Counted from the first letter of the stretch, positions 44,468 through 54,657 are shown. The stretch is DNA of 64,000 nt from Salinisphaera orenii subsp. orenii MK-B5 (GCF_003788635.1 NZ_AYKH01000011.1:18016-82015), one strand, 5' to 3'. The notes: a model not told the origin generated them from the sequence alone. Numbers and translations: made by a program.

Positions 44468-45949
44468 ATGGCCGAGCCGATCGTGGTGGTGGAGTCGCGG
44501 CGCGACTGGAAGGGCGCCGCGCCGGCGGTGCGGCTGGTCATCGCCGACGAGTATCTCAGCGATCCGGCCTTCGCCGAGGCCGAGCTGCACGTGATCAACC
44601 TGTGCCGGAGCATGCGCTACCAGAGCCTGGGCTATTACTGCTCGCTGCTGGCCGAGGCGCGCGGGCACCGTGTGCTCGCCTCGGTGGCCACGCTGCAGGA
44701 TCTGTCGCGCAAGATTCTCTACGGCAGCGAGATCCCGGCGCTGGCCCAATATCTGGACGCGCTCGACGATGCCGAGCGCGCCGCCTTGCCCGCGCACTTC
44801 AACGTCTATCTCGGCCAGTGCGAGAATCCGGTACTGGCGCCGCTCGCGCGCCGGCTGTTCGAACAGTTCGCGGTGCCGCTGCTGCACGTGGATCTGCGCC
44901 GTCGCAAAGAGCGGGTGAGCGTGGCAGGGCTGCGCACGCTGTCGATCCGCGCGCTGGAGGCCGGCGAGGCCGATTGTCTGGCCCGCGCGCTGGACGCGCA
45001 CGTCGCCAAAGGCTGGCGCTCGGCCCGCAAGCGCCGAGCGGCGCGCTTCGATGTCGCCATGCTGGTCGACGCCGACGATCCGCAGCCGCCGTCGAATGCG
45101 GCCGCGCTGGCGCAGTTCGTCGCGGCCGGACGCCGCCTGGGCCTGGAGGTCGAACGGATATCGCGGCGCGATTTCGGACGTCTGGCGGAGTTCGACGCGC
45201 TGTTCATCCGCGAGACCACGCGCCTGGCCCACCACACCTACGCGTTCTCGCGCCGCGCCGAGCGAGAGGGCCTCGTGGTGATCGACGACCCCACCTCGAT
45301 TCTGCGCTGTACCAACAAGGTCTATCTGGCCGAGCTGTTGAGCCGCTACAAGGTGGCCGCGCCCAGGGCCTGCATCTTCGGCGAGCGCGAGGTCGAGCGC
45401 CTGCCGGGGCTGCTGGGTTTTCCCATGGTGCTCAAGGCGCCCGAGGGTGCGTTCTCCAAGGGCGTATTCAAAGCCGCCGACCGCGCCGAGCTCAACGAGA
45501 TCGCCGCGCGCCTGCTCGACGATTCCGAGCTCGCGCTGGCCCAGGAATTCATGCCCACCGAGTTCGACTGGCGGGTGGGCGTGCTCGCCGGCAAGCCGCT
45601 CTACGTATGCCAGTACGCCATGGCCGGCGGCCACTGGCAGATCGTCAAGCACGGCGAGGACGGCCAGTACAGTGAGGGCAACTCGTTGACGCTGGCGGTC
45701 GAGGAGGCGCCGGCCGAGGTGGTCGAAACCGCGGTGCGTGCGGCGAACCTGATCGGCGACGGGCTGTACGGCGTCGATCTCAAGCAGACAGCGGCCGGCA
45801 TCCGCGTGATCGAGATCAACGACAACCCGAGCATCGATGCCGGGGTGGAGGACGCGGTGCTCGGCGACGCACTCTACGACCGCATCATGGGCGAATTCCT
45901 GAGGCGGCTGGAGCAGCGCACGCGGGCGCGTCCGGCGGCCCGTCGGTAG
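44468..45949 (+). CDS. RLAN-type ATP-grasp (RimK-like) amide ligase
   Basis: 493 aa. The C-terminal half (about 260-485) is an ATP-grasp domain: 'TNKVYLAELLSRYKVAAPRA', 'FPMVLKAPEGAFSKGVFKA', 'AQEFMPTEFDWRVGVLAG' and the Mg-site 'IRVIEINDNPSIDAG'. The N-terminal ~150 residues, 'VRLVIADEYLSDPAFAEAEL' and 'SMRYQSLGYYCSLLAEARGH', match the RLAN domain (RimK-like ATP-grasp N-terminal). Such enzymes join carboxylates to amines or amino acids. The coupled GNAT gene and the absence of a ribosomal S6 (rpsF) context point to a small-molecule pathway, perhaps an acetylated peptide-type compound, not the RimK protein modification. Inference only for the product. Confidence 0.88.
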   Translation: MAEPIVVVESRRDWKGAAPAVRLVIADEYLSDPAFAEAELHVINLCRSMRYQSLGYYCSLLAEARGHRVLASVATLQDLSRKILYGSEIPALAQYLDALDDAERAALPAHFNVYLGQCENPVLAPLARRLFEQFAVPLLHVDLRRRKERVSVAGLRTLSIRALEAGEADCLARALDAHVAKGWRSARKRRAARFDVAMLVDADDPQPPSNAAALAQFVAAGRRLGLEVERISRRDFGRLAEFDALFIRETTRLAHHTYAFSRRAEREGLVVIDDPTSILRCTNKVYLAELLSRYKVAAPRACIFGEREVERLPGLLGFPMVLKAPEGAFSKGVFKAADRAELNEIAARLLDDSELALAQEFMPTEFDWRVGVLAGKPLYVCQYAMAGGHWQIVKHGEDGQYSEGNSLTLAVEEAPAEVVETAVRAANLIGDGLYGVDLKQTAAGIRVIEINDNPSIDAGVEDAVLGDALYDRIMGEFLRRLEQRTRARPAARR

Positions 45950-46055
45950 GCGAAGGTCGGGGGCGTCGAGGGAGCCGGTTTTGTTATCATTCCCGTTTGT
46001 TTCGACGCGTGCGGCGCGCTGACGCGGCCGCGATCCACATTTCCAAGGGCGAGCT

Positions 46056-48224
46056 ATGACTGAGCGTATCGAAAAGGCGGGCCTGCAGATCGGCAAGCCG
46101 CTACACGACCTGATCGAGAAGGCACTGCCGGGCACCGGGGTCGAGCCGGATGCGTTCTGGCAGACGCTGGCCGATCTGGTCGCGGAGTTCGGCCCCCGCA
46201 ACGCCGGCCTGATCAAGCATCGCCGGGATGTCCAGGAGACGCTGGACAAGTGGCACCGCGAACACCGCGGTGACGCCTTCGACTTCGGCGAATACAAGCA
46301 GTTGCTCGAGGAGCTGGAATATCTGGTGCCCGAGGGCGAGGACTTCCAGGTCTCGACTGAGAACGTCGATCCCGAGATCGCGACCGTGCCGGGGCCGCAG
46401 CTGGTGGTGCCGATCACCAACGCGCGTTTCTCGCTCAATGCGGCCAACGCCCGCTGGGGCAGCCTGTACGACGCCCTCTACGGCGCCGACATCATTCCCG
46501 AGAGTGACGGCGCCGAAAAGGGCACGAGCTACAATCCCAAGCGCGGCGCCAAGGTCATGGCCTGGGCGGCCGGCTTCCTCGACGAGGCGTTTCCGCTGGC
46601 CGAGGGCTCGCACGCCGATGCGACCGCCTACCGCATCGACAACGGCAAGCTGGCCGTGGACGTCGGCGACAGCCACACCACGCTCCGGGACGGCAAGCAG
46701 TTCGCCGGCCACCAGGGCGAGGCGTCCGCGCCCGACGCCGTGCTGCTGGTCAACAACGGACTGCACGCGGAGATCCAGATCGACGCCGAGCATCCGATCG
46801 GCAAGGATCACGCCGCCGGCGTCAAGGACGTCCTCATGGAAGCGGCGGTCACCGCCATCCAGGACTGCGAGGACTCGGTCGCGGCGGTGGACGCCGAGGA
46901 CAAGGCGCTGGTCTATGCCAACTGGTGCGGCCTGATGAAGGGCGATCTCCAGGAGACGGTCGACAAGGGCGGCAAGACCATCACCCGAAAGCTCAACGCC
47001 GACCGCGAATACACGGGCGCCGACGGTTCGGCCCTGACCCTGCCGGGGCGCAGCCTGATGCTGGTGCGCAACGTCGGCCATCTGATGACCACGCCGGCGG
47101 TGCTGGACGGTGAGGGCAACGAGATTCCGGAAGGCATTCTCGATGCGCTCGCCACCGGCACGATCGCCCTGCACGACCTCAAGCGCAACGGCCCGCACAC
47201 CAACAGCCGTGCCGGCAGCGTCTACATCGTCAAGCCCAAGATGCACGGCCCGGCCGAGGTCAACTTCACGGTCGAGCTGTTCGCGGCCGTGGAGAAGGCC
47301 GTCGGTCTGAGCCCGAACACGCTCAAGGTGGGCATCATGGACGAGGAGCGCCGCACGACGGTCAACCTCAAGGAATGCATCCGTGCGGCGCGCGAGCGTA
47401 CGATCTTCATCAACACGGGCTTTCTCGACCGCACCGGCGACGAGATCCACACCTCGATGGAAGCCGGGCCGATGCTGCCCAAGGGGGAGATGAAATCCCA
47501 GCCTTGGCTCAAGGCCTACGAGGACAACAACGTCGATACCGGGCTGGCCGTCGGCCTGCGTGGCAAGGCCCAGATCGGCAAGGGCATGTGGCCCGCGCCG
47601 GACAACATGGCCGACATGATGGAGGCCAAGATCGGCCACCCGAAGGCGGGCGCCAACTGCGCCTGGGTGCCGTCGCCGACCGCGGCCACGCTACACGCCA
47701 TCCACTACCATCGCTGCAACGTGCTCGAGCGTCAGGCCGAGCTGGAGTCGCGGCGCGAGAACTATCTCGACGACCTGCTCACGATTCCGCTGCTCGACCG
47801 CGAGCTGTCGGCCGACGAGATCCAGAAGGAGCTCGATAACAACTGCCAGGGCATCCTGGGTTATGTCGTGCGCTGGGTCGATCAGGGCGTGGGCTGCTCC
47901 AAGGTGCCGGACATCACCGACACCCAGCTCATGGAGGACCGCGCGACCTGCCGGATCGCCTCCCAGATCGTGGCCAACTGGCTGCATCACGGTGTCACCA
48001 ATGAACAGCAGGTGCGCGAGACGCTGGAGCGCATGGCCGCCGTGGTGGATCGCCAGAACGAGGGGGATCCCAGCTACCACAATATGGCGCCGGACTTCGA
48101 CGATTCGGTGGCCTTCCAGGCCGCGAGCGATCTGATCTTCAAGGGCGTCGAGCAGCCCTCCGGCTACACGGAGCCGGTTCTGCACGCGCGTCGCCTGGAG
48201 CTCAAGGCCAAGCGCGCCGGCTGA
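46056..48224 (+). CDS. glcB: Malate synthase G
   Basis: 722 aa, as in E. coli GlcB (723). It condenses glyoxylate with acetyl-CoA to malate, allowing growth on C2 compounds and glycolate. '[15 protein letters not shown]' gives catalytic Arg338, and '[14 protein letters not shown]', '[14 protein letters not shown]' and '[14 protein letters not shown]' are family marks. The start at ATG 46056 has AAGGGCGAG upstream. A terminator follows at 48250. No isocitrate lyase is in the window; the neighbouring symporter could bring in acetate or a related acid. Confidence 0.98.
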   Translation: MTERIEKAGLQIGKPLHDLIEKALPGTGVEPDAFWQTLADLVAEFGPRNAGLIKHRRDVQETLDKWHREHRGDAFDFGEYKQLLEELEYLVPEGEDFQVSTENVDPEIATVPGPQLVVPITNARFSLNAANARWGSLYDALYGADIIPESDGAEKGTSYNPKRGAKVMAWAAGFLDEAFPLAEGSHADATAYRIDNGKLAVDVGDSHTTLRDGKQFAGHQGEASAPDAVLLVNNGLHAEIQIDAEHPIGKDHAAGVKDVLMEAAVTAIQDCEDSVAAVDAEDKALVYANWCGLMKGDLQETVDKGGKTITRKLNADREYTGADGSALTLPGRSLMLVRNVGHLMTTPAVLDGEGNEIPEGILDALATGTIALHDLKRNGPHTNSRAGSVYIVKPKMHGPAEVNFTVELFAAVEKAVGLSPNTLKVGIMDEERRTTVNLKECIRAARERTIFINTGFLDRTGDEIHTSMEAGPMLPKGEMKSQPWLKAYEDNNVDTGLAVGLRGKAQIGKGMWPAPDNMADMMEAKIGHPKAGANCAWVPSPTAATLHAIHYHRCNVLERQAELESRRENYLDDLLTIPLLDRELSADEIQKELDNNCQGILGYVVRWVDQGVGCSKVPDITDTQLMEDRATCRIASQIVANWLHHGVTNEQQVRETLERMAAVVDRQNEGDPSYHNMAPDFDDSVAFQAASDLIFKGVEQPSGYTEPVLHARRLELKAKRAG

Positions 48225-48249
48225 TCGCCTCGGCGGTCGTCCACTATAG

Positions 48250-48275
48250 AGCCCGGCTCCGGCCGGGCTTTTTTG
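48250..48275 (+). terminator. Rho-independent terminator of glcB
   Basis: The stem AGCCCGGC / GCCGGGCT (48250-48257 and 48262-48269) is followed by six T. It ends the glcB transcript 26 nt after the stop codon. Confidence 0.9.
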
Positions 48276-48448
48276 TGGGCGCGACATGCCATGGGGAAAG
48301 CTGGCCATTACAGACAATCGGGATAACCGTCGCTGGCGCCAGTGACCGTGGACAAAACGTCGAATAGCCGAAAGTCTCATTGCGGGGAGGCGGGCGCTCG
48401 CCGAGGATGGCGTCGGTCAGCAAACCGATAACACTCAAGGGAGGGGAC

Positions 48449-48718
48449 ATGTCCGACCGACCGACCGGGACGGCCGCCGATTATTGGCGCGCGAACGTCC
48501 GGTTACTACTCAAGCTTCTCGTCGTCTGGTTCGTGGTGTCGTATCTGTGCGGCATTCTGCTCGTGGACGTTCTCAATGCGTTCTCGATCGGTGGCTACCC
48601 GCTCGGCTACTTCTTCGCCCAGCAGGGCTCGATCTATGTCTTCCTGTTCCTGATCTTCTTCTACGCCTGGCGCATGAACAAGCTGGATCGGGAATTCGGC
48701 GTGGCCGAGAAGGAGTAG
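48449..48718 (+). CDS. DUF4212 small membrane subunit of a symporter
   Basis: 89 aa from ATG 48449 with GAGGGG upstream. Two transmembrane helices (about 20-46 and 58-78; 'LLVVWFVVSYLCGILLV', 'FLFLIFFYAWRMNKLDREFG') are the DUF4212 pattern. This subunit is always coupled to a VC_2705-type sodium:solute symporter, which follows 6 nt downstream. Together they form an acetate or other monocarboxylate transporter. It is needed for assembly or activity of the large subunit. Confidence 0.93.
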   Translation: MSDRPTGTAADYWRANVRLLLKLLVVWFVVSYLCGILLVDVLNAFSIGGYPLGYFFAQQGSIYVFLFLIFFYAWRMNKLDREFGVAEKE

Positions 48719-48724
48719 CACGGA

Positions 48725-50497
48725 ATGGATACACAAACCTGGATCTACCTGATGGTCGGCGGCAGCTTTCTGCTGTACCTGGTGATTGCGATCGCCTCCC
48801 GCGCCGGCAGTACCGACGATTTCTACGTGGCCGGTGGCGGCGTGGGCCCGGTGGCCAACGGCATGGCCACGGCCGCGGACTGGATGAGCGCGGCGTCGTT
48901 CATCTCGATGGCCGGCCTGATCGCGTTTCTCGGCTACAACGCCTCGCCCTATCTCATGGGCTGGACCGGCGGCTTCGTGCTACTGGCGCTGCTGCTGGCG
49001 CCGTATCTGCGCAAGTTCGGCAGTTTCACCGTGCCGGCGTTCATCGGCGCCCGCTACTACTCCAACGTCGCGCGCACGGTCGCGGTCATCTGCCTGATCG
49101 TGGCGTCGATCACCTATGTGATCGGCCAGATGAAGGGCGTCGGCGTGGCCTTCGGACGCTTCCTGCAGGTCGAGTTCGAGACCGGCGTGATGATCGGCAT
49201 GGCCGTGGTGTTCGTCTATGCCGTGCTCGGCGGCATGAAGGGCATCACCTACACCCAGATCGCGCAGTATATCGTGCTCATCTTCGCGTTCACGGTGCCC
49301 GCGGTCTTCATCTCCATGCAGCTCACGGGCGTGCCGCTGCCGCAGATCGGCCTGGGCTCGACCATGGCCGATGGAAGCGGGGTGTATCTGCTGGAGCGGC
49401 TCGATAATGTGATCACCGATCTCGGCTTCGACAGCTTCACGACGCCAGAACACTCGACGCTCAACGTGTTCATGCTGACGCTGTCGCTGATGATCGGCAC
49501 GGCGGGGCTGCCGCACGTCATCATCCGCTTCTTTACCGTCCGCAAGGTCACCGACGCCCGCAAGTCGGTCGGCTGGGCGCTGTTCTTCATCGCCATTCTC
49601 TACACCACCGCACCGGCGGTCGGCGCGATGGCGCGGCTGAATCTCATGGAGACCGTGCAGACCGGTCCCGTGGGCGAAGAGACCGGCAACCTGAAGTACA
49701 GCGAACGTCCGCAATGGTTCAAGACCTGGGAAGGCACGGGCCTGCTCGCCTTCGAGGACAAGAACGACGACGGTCGGATCCAGTACTACAACGCAAACAG
49801 CGAAGAATTCGCGGAAGAGGCCAGCAGTTACGGCTGGGAAGGCAACGAGATGGTCACGGTCGACCGTGACATCATGGTGCTCGCCAACCCTGAAATCGCG
49901 CAGCTGCCGTCTTGGGTGATTGCGCTGGTGGCCGCGGGCGGCGTGGCCGCTGCGCTGTCGACGGCGGCGGGACTGCTGCTCGCCATCTCCTCGGCCATAT
50001 CGCACGATCTGCTCAAGAGCATGCTCAAACCGGATATATCCGAGAAGAACGAGCTCATGGCAGGACGCATCGCGATGACCGGCTCGATTCTGGTGGCAGG
50101 GTATCTCGGCATGAATCCACCAGGATTCGCGGCCGAGGTGGTCGCACTGGCCTTCGGGCTGGCCGCGTCCTCCATATTCCCGGTGCTGCTCATGGGCGTG
50201 TTCTCCAAGCGCATGAACCGCGAGGGCGCGATCGCCGGCATGCTGGCGGGCCTGACGGCCACCGTGCTCTACATCTTCGTGTTCAAGGGCATGTTCTTCA
50301 TTCCGGGCACCAACCTCTTCCCGGATGAGGCCGGCTACTGGTTCCTCGGCATCCAGCCGGAGTCCTTCGGGGCGATCGGCGCGGCGATCAACTTCATCGC
50401 CGCATTCCTGGTCTCGCGGGCAACGCCGGCCCCGCCGGCCGAGATCCGCGACATGATCGAGGATATCCGCGTGCCGGGCGCTCTGCGTCAGGTTTGA
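48725..50497 (+). CDS. Sodium:solute symporter (VC_2705 / ActP-like)
   Basis: 590 aa. SSS-family hallmarks: 'TDDFYVAGGGVGPVANGMAT', 'ADWMSAASFISMAGLIAFLG', 'VFVYAVLGGMKGITYTQIAQ' and 'GTAGLPHVIIRFFTV'. About 13 transmembrane segments are expected. A soluble insertion (about residues 310-390) contains an EF-hand-like loop at Asp345-Asn356 ('DKNDDGRIQYYN'), with Asn replacing the usual Glu at position 12. It is paired with the DUF4212 subunit and placed beside glcB, so acetate or another short carboxylate is a reasonable substrate. Cytoplasmic membrane. Confidence 0.94.
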   Translation: MDTQTWIYLMVGGSFLLYLVIAIASRAGSTDDFYVAGGGVGPVANGMATAADWMSAASFISMAGLIAFLGYNASPYLMGWTGGFVLLALLLAPYLRKFGSFTVPAFIGARYYSNVARTVAVICLIVASITYVIGQMKGVGVAFGRFLQVEFETGVMIGMAVVFVYAVLGGMKGITYTQIAQYIVLIFAFTVPAVFISMQLTGVPLPQIGLGSTMADGSGVYLLERLDNVITDLGFDSFTTPEHSTLNVFMLTLSLMIGTAGLPHVIIRFFTVRKVTDARKSVGWALFFIAILYTTAPAVGAMARLNLMETVQTGPVGEETGNLKYSERPQWFKTWEGTGLLAFEDKNDDGRIQYYNANSEEFAEEASSYGWEGNEMVTVDRDIMVLANPEIAQLPSWVIALVAAGGVAAALSTAAGLLLAISSAISHDLLKSMLKPDISEKNELMAGRIAMTGSILVAGYLGMNPPGFAAEVVALAFGLAASSIFPVLLMGVFSKRMNREGAIAGMLAGLTATVLYIFVFKGMFFIPGTNLFPDEAGYWFLGIQPESFGAIGAAINFIAAFLVSRATPAPPAEIRDMIEDIRVPGALRQV

Positions 50498-50521
50498 CCG
50501 GATCTTCGGTCTGCACCATCG

Positions 50522-50547
50522 GGCCCCGCTTAGGCGGGGCCTTTTTT
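50522..50547 (+). terminator. Terminator of the symporter operon
   Basis: GGCCCCGC (50522-50529) pairs with GCGGGGCC (50534-50541), followed by TTTTTT. A clean factor-independent terminator 25 nt after the symporter stop. Confidence 0.92.
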
Positions 50548-50788
50548 ATGGCTGCCATACGGCGATGACGGCCGTGGCTGACACGCGCACAGAGGCTGCA
50601 TGTTCAGACAAGCGATTGCGCTCACCGAGCGGCGTGGTTTCGCGCGCCGTTACGGACCGGGCGGCGCCGGCGGTGGTACATTCGGTCGTCGTGCCGCGGG
50701 TCGGGCCTCACGAGGTTCGAGGGCTGGGGAACCCGGGCCGTCGAGCCGCGCCGATCGGCGCATGAAATGTGACACAAGGAGTTGAATC

Positions 50789-51976
50789 ATGGCGGATGAT
50801 CCGGTCGTCATCGTGGCTGCGGCCCGTACGCCGATGGGCGGGCTGCAGGGTACGCTGGCCGCGGCCGCCGCGCCGACGCTGGGGGCCGCGGCGGTGCGCG
50901 CGGTGATCGAGTCCAGCGGAGTCGCCGCGGACAGCGTCGACGAAACACTCATGGGGTGCGTGCTCCCGGCCGGTCTCGGCCAGGCGCCCGCTCGTCAGGC
51001 CGCGCTCGGCGCCGGTCTGGCGCGCTCGACCCGCTGCACCACCGTCAACAAGATGTGCGGCTCGGGCATGGCGGCGACCATGCTGGCCCACGATCTGTTG
51101 GCCGGCGGCAGCGCCGATGTGGCGGTCGCCGGTGGCATGGAGAGCATGTCCAACGCGCCGTATCTGCTCGATCGCGCCCGGGCGGGCTACCGTATGGGCC
51201 ACGGTCGGGTGGTCGACCACATGTTTCTCGACGGCCTCGAGGATGCCTACGAGCCGGGCCGGCTGATGGGCACCTACGCCGAGGACTGCGCCGAAGCGCA
51301 GGGTTTTTCGCGGCGCGCCCAGGACGCCTTCGCCATCGCCTCCCTCGAGCGCGCCCGGGCCGCCATCGAGTCGGGCGCCTTCGACGACGAGATCGTTCCC
51401 GTGACCGTCGGCCGTGGTCGGCGTGAGACCACGGTGACCACGGACGAGCAGCCGCACAGCGCGAGCATCGAGCGCGTGCCGGAACTCAAGCCCGCCTTCC
51501 GCGAGGGCGGCACCGTGACCGCGGCCAACGCCAGCTCGATCTCCGACGGCGGTGCCGCGCTGCTGCTGATGCGACGCACCGAAGCCGAGCGTCGCGGTTT
51601 GACGCCGCTCGCGGTGGTGCGCGGACATGCGTCTCATGCCGACGAGCCGGGCCTGTTCCCGACCGCGCCGATCGGCGCGATGAAGCGGCTCGGCGAGCGC
51701 ACCGGCTGGTCGCTGGCGGATGTCGATCTGTTCGAGATCAACGAGGCGTTCGCGGTCGTCCCGCTGGCCGCGATGGGGGCCTTCGACCTGCCGCACGAGA
51801 AGGTCAACGTGCGCGGCGGCGCCTGTGCGCTCGGGCACCCCATCGGCGCGTCGGGCGCGCGCATTCTGGTGACGCTGCTCTCGGCCCTGCGTGAACGCGA
51901 TGTCCGACGCGGCGTGGCCTCCATCTGCATCGGCGGCGGCGAGGCCACGGCGATCGCGCTCGAGCGCTGCGCCTGA
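50789..51976 (+). CDS. Thiolase (acetyl-CoA C-acyltransferase)
   Basis: 395 aa from ATG 50789 (AAGGAG 8 nt upstream). Active-site Cys in '[13 protein letters not shown]', His in '[17 protein letters not shown]' and the C-terminal Cys in '[10 protein letters not shown]' are all in place. It either cleaves beta-ketoacyl-CoA or condenses acetyl-CoA; the sequence does not separate the degradative and synthetic types. It lies 4 nt upstream of the acyl-CoA dehydrogenase and they form an operon for short-chain or branched acyl-CoA oxidation. Confidence 0.94.
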   Translation: MADDPVVIVAAARTPMGGLQGTLAAAAAPTLGAAAVRAVIESSGVAADSVDETLMGCVLPAGLGQAPARQAALGAGLARSTRCTTVNKMCGSGMAATMLAHDLLAGGSADVAVAGGMESMSNAPYLLDRARAGYRMGHGRVVDHMFLDGLEDAYEPGRLMGTYAEDCAEAQGFSRRAQDAFAIASLERARAAIESGAFDDEIVPVTVGRGRRETTVTTDEQPHSASIERVPELKPAFREGGTVTAANASSISDGGAALLLMRRTEAERRGLTPLAVVRGHASHADEPGLFPTAPIGAMKRLGERTGWSLADVDLFEINEAFAVVPLAAMGAFDLPHEKVNVRGGACALGHPIGASGARILVTLLSALRERDVRRGVASICIGGGEATAIALERCA

Positions 51977-51980
51977 TCCC

Positions 51981-53108
51981 ATGCGGGCCACCGAGGAACA
52001 GCGCCGGATCGCCGAGGCCGTTCGGGATTTCGCGCAGACGCGTCTGAAGCCCCACGCGGCGGACTGGGATCGCGACAGTCGCTTCCCTGCGGAGGCGGTG
52101 CGCGAGATGGCCGAACTCGGGCTGCTCGGCATGCTCGTGCCGGCGGGCTGGGGCGGTGCGGAGACCGGTTACGTCGCCTACGCCATGGCCCTGGAGGAAA
52201 TCGCCGCCGGCGACGGCGCGTGTTCCATCATCGTCTCCGTGCACAACTCGGTCGCCTGCCTGCCGATCCTCACCTTCGGCACCGACGCCCAGCGCGCGCG
52301 TTTCCTGCGCCCGCTGGCCGCCGGCGACATGCTCGGCGCCTTCGCGCTCACCGAGCCGCAGGCTGGCTCCGACGCGCGCAACATCCGCACCACGGCGCGT
52401 CGCGAGGGTGACGGCTGGGTACTGAACGGCGCCAAGCAGTTCATCACCTCCGGCGCGCAGGCCGACATCGTCATCGTGTTCGCCCGTACCGGCGAGGCGG
52501 GCGCGAAGGATGCGATCAGCGCGTTCATCGTGCCCACCGATACGCCCGGTTTCTCGGTATCGCGGGTCGAGCACAAGCTGGGCCAGCGGGCCTCGGATAC
52601 CTGCGCGCTTCACTTCGACGGCATGGTGGTGCCCGACGAGTACCGCCTGGGCGAAGTGGGCGCGGGCTATCGCATCGCGCTGGCCAATCTGGAAGGCGGG
52701 CGCATCGGTATCGCGGCCCAGGCGGTGGGCATGGCGCGCGCCGCCTACGAGATCGCGCGCGACTACGCCCGCGAGCGCGAGAGCTTCGGCTGGCCGATCA
52801 TCGAGCATCAGGCCGTGGCCTTTCGGCTGGCCGACATGGCCACCCGCATCGAGGCCGCACGGCAGCTCGTGCTGCACGCCGCCGGCCTGCGGGAGGCGGA
52901 CGAACCCGGCCTGTCGGAAGCGTGCATGGCTAAGCTGTTCGCATCGGAGATGGCGGAACAGGTCTGCTCCGATGCCATCCAGACCCTGGGCGGCTAAGGT
53001 TATCTGGCCGATTACGCGGTCGAGCGCATCTACCGCGACGTGCGTGTCTGCCAGATCTACGAGGGCACCAGCGATGTCCAGCGCATGGTCATCGCACGCC
53101 ATCTGTAA
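51981..53108 (+). pseudogene. Acyl-CoA dehydrogenase interrupted by an in-frame TAA
   Basis: ATG 51981 opens a classical acyl-CoA dehydrogenase of 375 codons, but codon 339 is TAA (52995-52997) where the family has Tyr or Asn after 'QTLGG'. The rest stays in frame: '[17 protein letters not shown]', then '[18 protein letters not shown]' and the true stop at 53106-53108. Catalytic Glu of the butyryl/isovaleryl-type enzymes lies in this tail ('YEGT'), so a product ending at TAA would be inactive. All earlier marks are intact ('[13 protein letters not shown]', '[18 protein letters not shown]'). Possible causes: fresh nonsense mutation, sequencing error or read-through. The thiolase partner is intact. 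Confidence 0.9.
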
Positions 53109-53167
53109 CGACCGCGTTACGATCGCGGCCTGACAGACTACGATCACCGCTCAGCCTGCCGGAGCCC

Positions 53168-54001
53168 ATGGTGCCGACCGCCCGAATCAACCGCCACATC
53201 GTGCTGCACGCGCTGTCGCTGCTGGTGTTCATCGCCAGCGCCGCCCATGCAGACGACACGAGGATGGTCTTTCCCGAGCGCGTCCCGCAGGGCGCCATGG
53301 TCATCGGCAAGGTGCCCCCGGGCAGCCGTGTCGTCCACGCCGGCCGCGAACTGCGGGTGACCGACTACGGCAGCGTGGTCTTCGGTGTGGCCCGCGACGC
53401 GAGCGGTACGGCGGCGGTCACGGTGACGCCGCCCGGGGCGAGCGAGCGCACCGTGCGGATCGCCATCGCGCCCCGCGACTGGCCGATCGAGCGGGTCGAC
53501 GGCGTGCCGCCGGAGACCGTGGACCCGCCGCCGGAGATCGCCGAGCGGATCGGCCGGGAGCAGCGGGCCGTCGCCCGGGCCCGCGAGACCAGCGACGACG
53601 GCATCGGCTTCACCCAGGACTTCATCCGACCGGTGCCCGGCCGAATCAGCGGTCGTTTCGGCAGTCAGCGTGTCTACAACGGCACGCCGGGATCGGCGCA
53701 TTCCGGCATGGACATCGCCGCCGCCACCGGCACGCCGGTGAAAGCGCCGGCCGCCGGGCGCGTGGTCTTCGCCGACGACCTCTATCTGACCGGCGGCACC
53801 GTGCTCATCGACCACGGCCACGGCATCGGCTCGAACTTCCTGCATCTGTCGAAGATGAACATCGGTGTCGGGGAGACGGTCGAGCAGGGCGAAATCATCG
53901 GCGAAGTGGGCGCCACCGGCCGGGCGACCGGCCCGCATCTGCACTGGGGCATGACTTGGTACGCTACGCGTATCGATCCGCTGCTGGTGCTTGAGCGCTG
54001 A
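53168..54001 (+). CDS. M23-family peptidase (LytM type) with signal peptide
   Basis: 277 aa from ATG 53168. A signal peptide (about 12-29) leads to a beta-rich N-domain (30-150), then the M23 catalytic domain (about 155-270): 'RISGRFGSQRVYNG', 'HSGMDIAAATGTPVKAPAAG' with the His/Asp zinc pair, and 'GRATGPHLHWGM' with the second His pair. The HxxxD and HxH zinc sites are intact, so it is likely active or regulatory in peptidoglycan turnover. Unlike the partial peptidase at the window start, no LysM module is seen. Monocistronic. Confidence 0.94.
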   Translation: MVPTARINRHIVLHALSLLVFIASAAHADDTRMVFPERVPQGAMVIGKVPPGSRVVHAGRELRVTDYGSVVFGVARDASGTAAVTVTPPGASERTVRIAIAPRDWPIERVDGVPPETVDPPPEIAERIGREQRAVARARETSDDGIGFTQDFIRPVPGRISGRFGSQRVYNGTPGSAHSGMDIAAATGTPVKAPAAGRVVFADDLYLTGGTVLIDHGHGIGSNFLHLSKMNIGVGETVEQGEIIGEVGATGRATGPHLHWGMTWYATRIDPLLVLER

Positions 54002-54539
54002 GTCGCGTGCTGGCAGGTAATTGCGGATCGCCACCTCAAGGCCATGTCTGCCGGTCGCTGGCGCGTTGCATGCGGGATACGCTGGCGAACGGTGTACCAA
54101 ACAGAATATGGCGTCGATCATCGGTCTTGCCGTAGGCGCGATGGGGTTGCATCGATACGCGCGACGGCCGGCAATGCGCAAGAGCGGGCTTGGAGGCCAG
54201 GCGCGGATAACGAAAGAATCCTCAGGAGGCGCGCGTGCTGCGCGGTCAGTCAGCCCATGATGCGGTCGACCGTGAGGGCGATATCGCCGAGGACGACGGC
54301 GCGAGTGGGGGTATCGCGCCTCGGTGTCTGCATGAAGCCGTAGTCCTACAGCTCGTGCAACTCGTTCAGCGATGACTGGACGTGCTAAGCGACTGGCCGT
54401 TCATCCCGGCGCCGGTCACGCCGCAGCCACCGCGGCGGCGTCGATAGGTTTGGCGTCCGGAGTGCTTCCCGATCTCTTCCCAAGCCGGAGAAAGATCCGA
54501 TGCAAGGGGATAGGCGTAAAGCTAGATGATTGAAATTTT
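54002..54539. other. Gene-free region next to the tRNA 3' end
   Basis: 538 bases without a convincing gene between the M23 peptidase and the tRNA. Short frames on both strands lack ribosome binding sites or recognisable products. Its position at the 3' side of a tRNA is where integrated elements commonly sit, but I saw no integrase or att repeat of the tRNA end. Confidence 0.5.
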
Positions 54540-54615
<76 letters not shown>

Positions 54616-54624
54616 CCTGACATG

Positions 54625-54653
54625 AAAACGCCGGGCGTGTGATCCGCCCGGCG
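54625..54653 (-). terminator. Terminator hairpin between rpoD and the tRNA
   Basis: The stem CGCCGGGC / GCCCGGCG (54629-54636 and 54646-54653) is followed in the minus direction by TTTT (54628-54625). It is a likely rpoD terminator but ends only about 10 nt before the mature tRNA 5' end. Confidence 0.7.
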
Positions 54654-54657
54654 CGGC

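Noticed and set aside
43775..46447. 890-codon frame antisense to the ligase and neighbours
   Set aside because: It crosses four real genes and has no recognisable domain; it exists only because high GC suppresses stop codons.
50565..50785. Small frames upstream of the thiolase
   Set aside because: They lack a ribosome binding site; the thiolase RBS AAGGAG lies just after them and they show no motif.
54021..54343. Short plus-strand frames near the tRNA
   Set aside because: Codon use is unconvincing and no product is recognisable; treated as non-coding.
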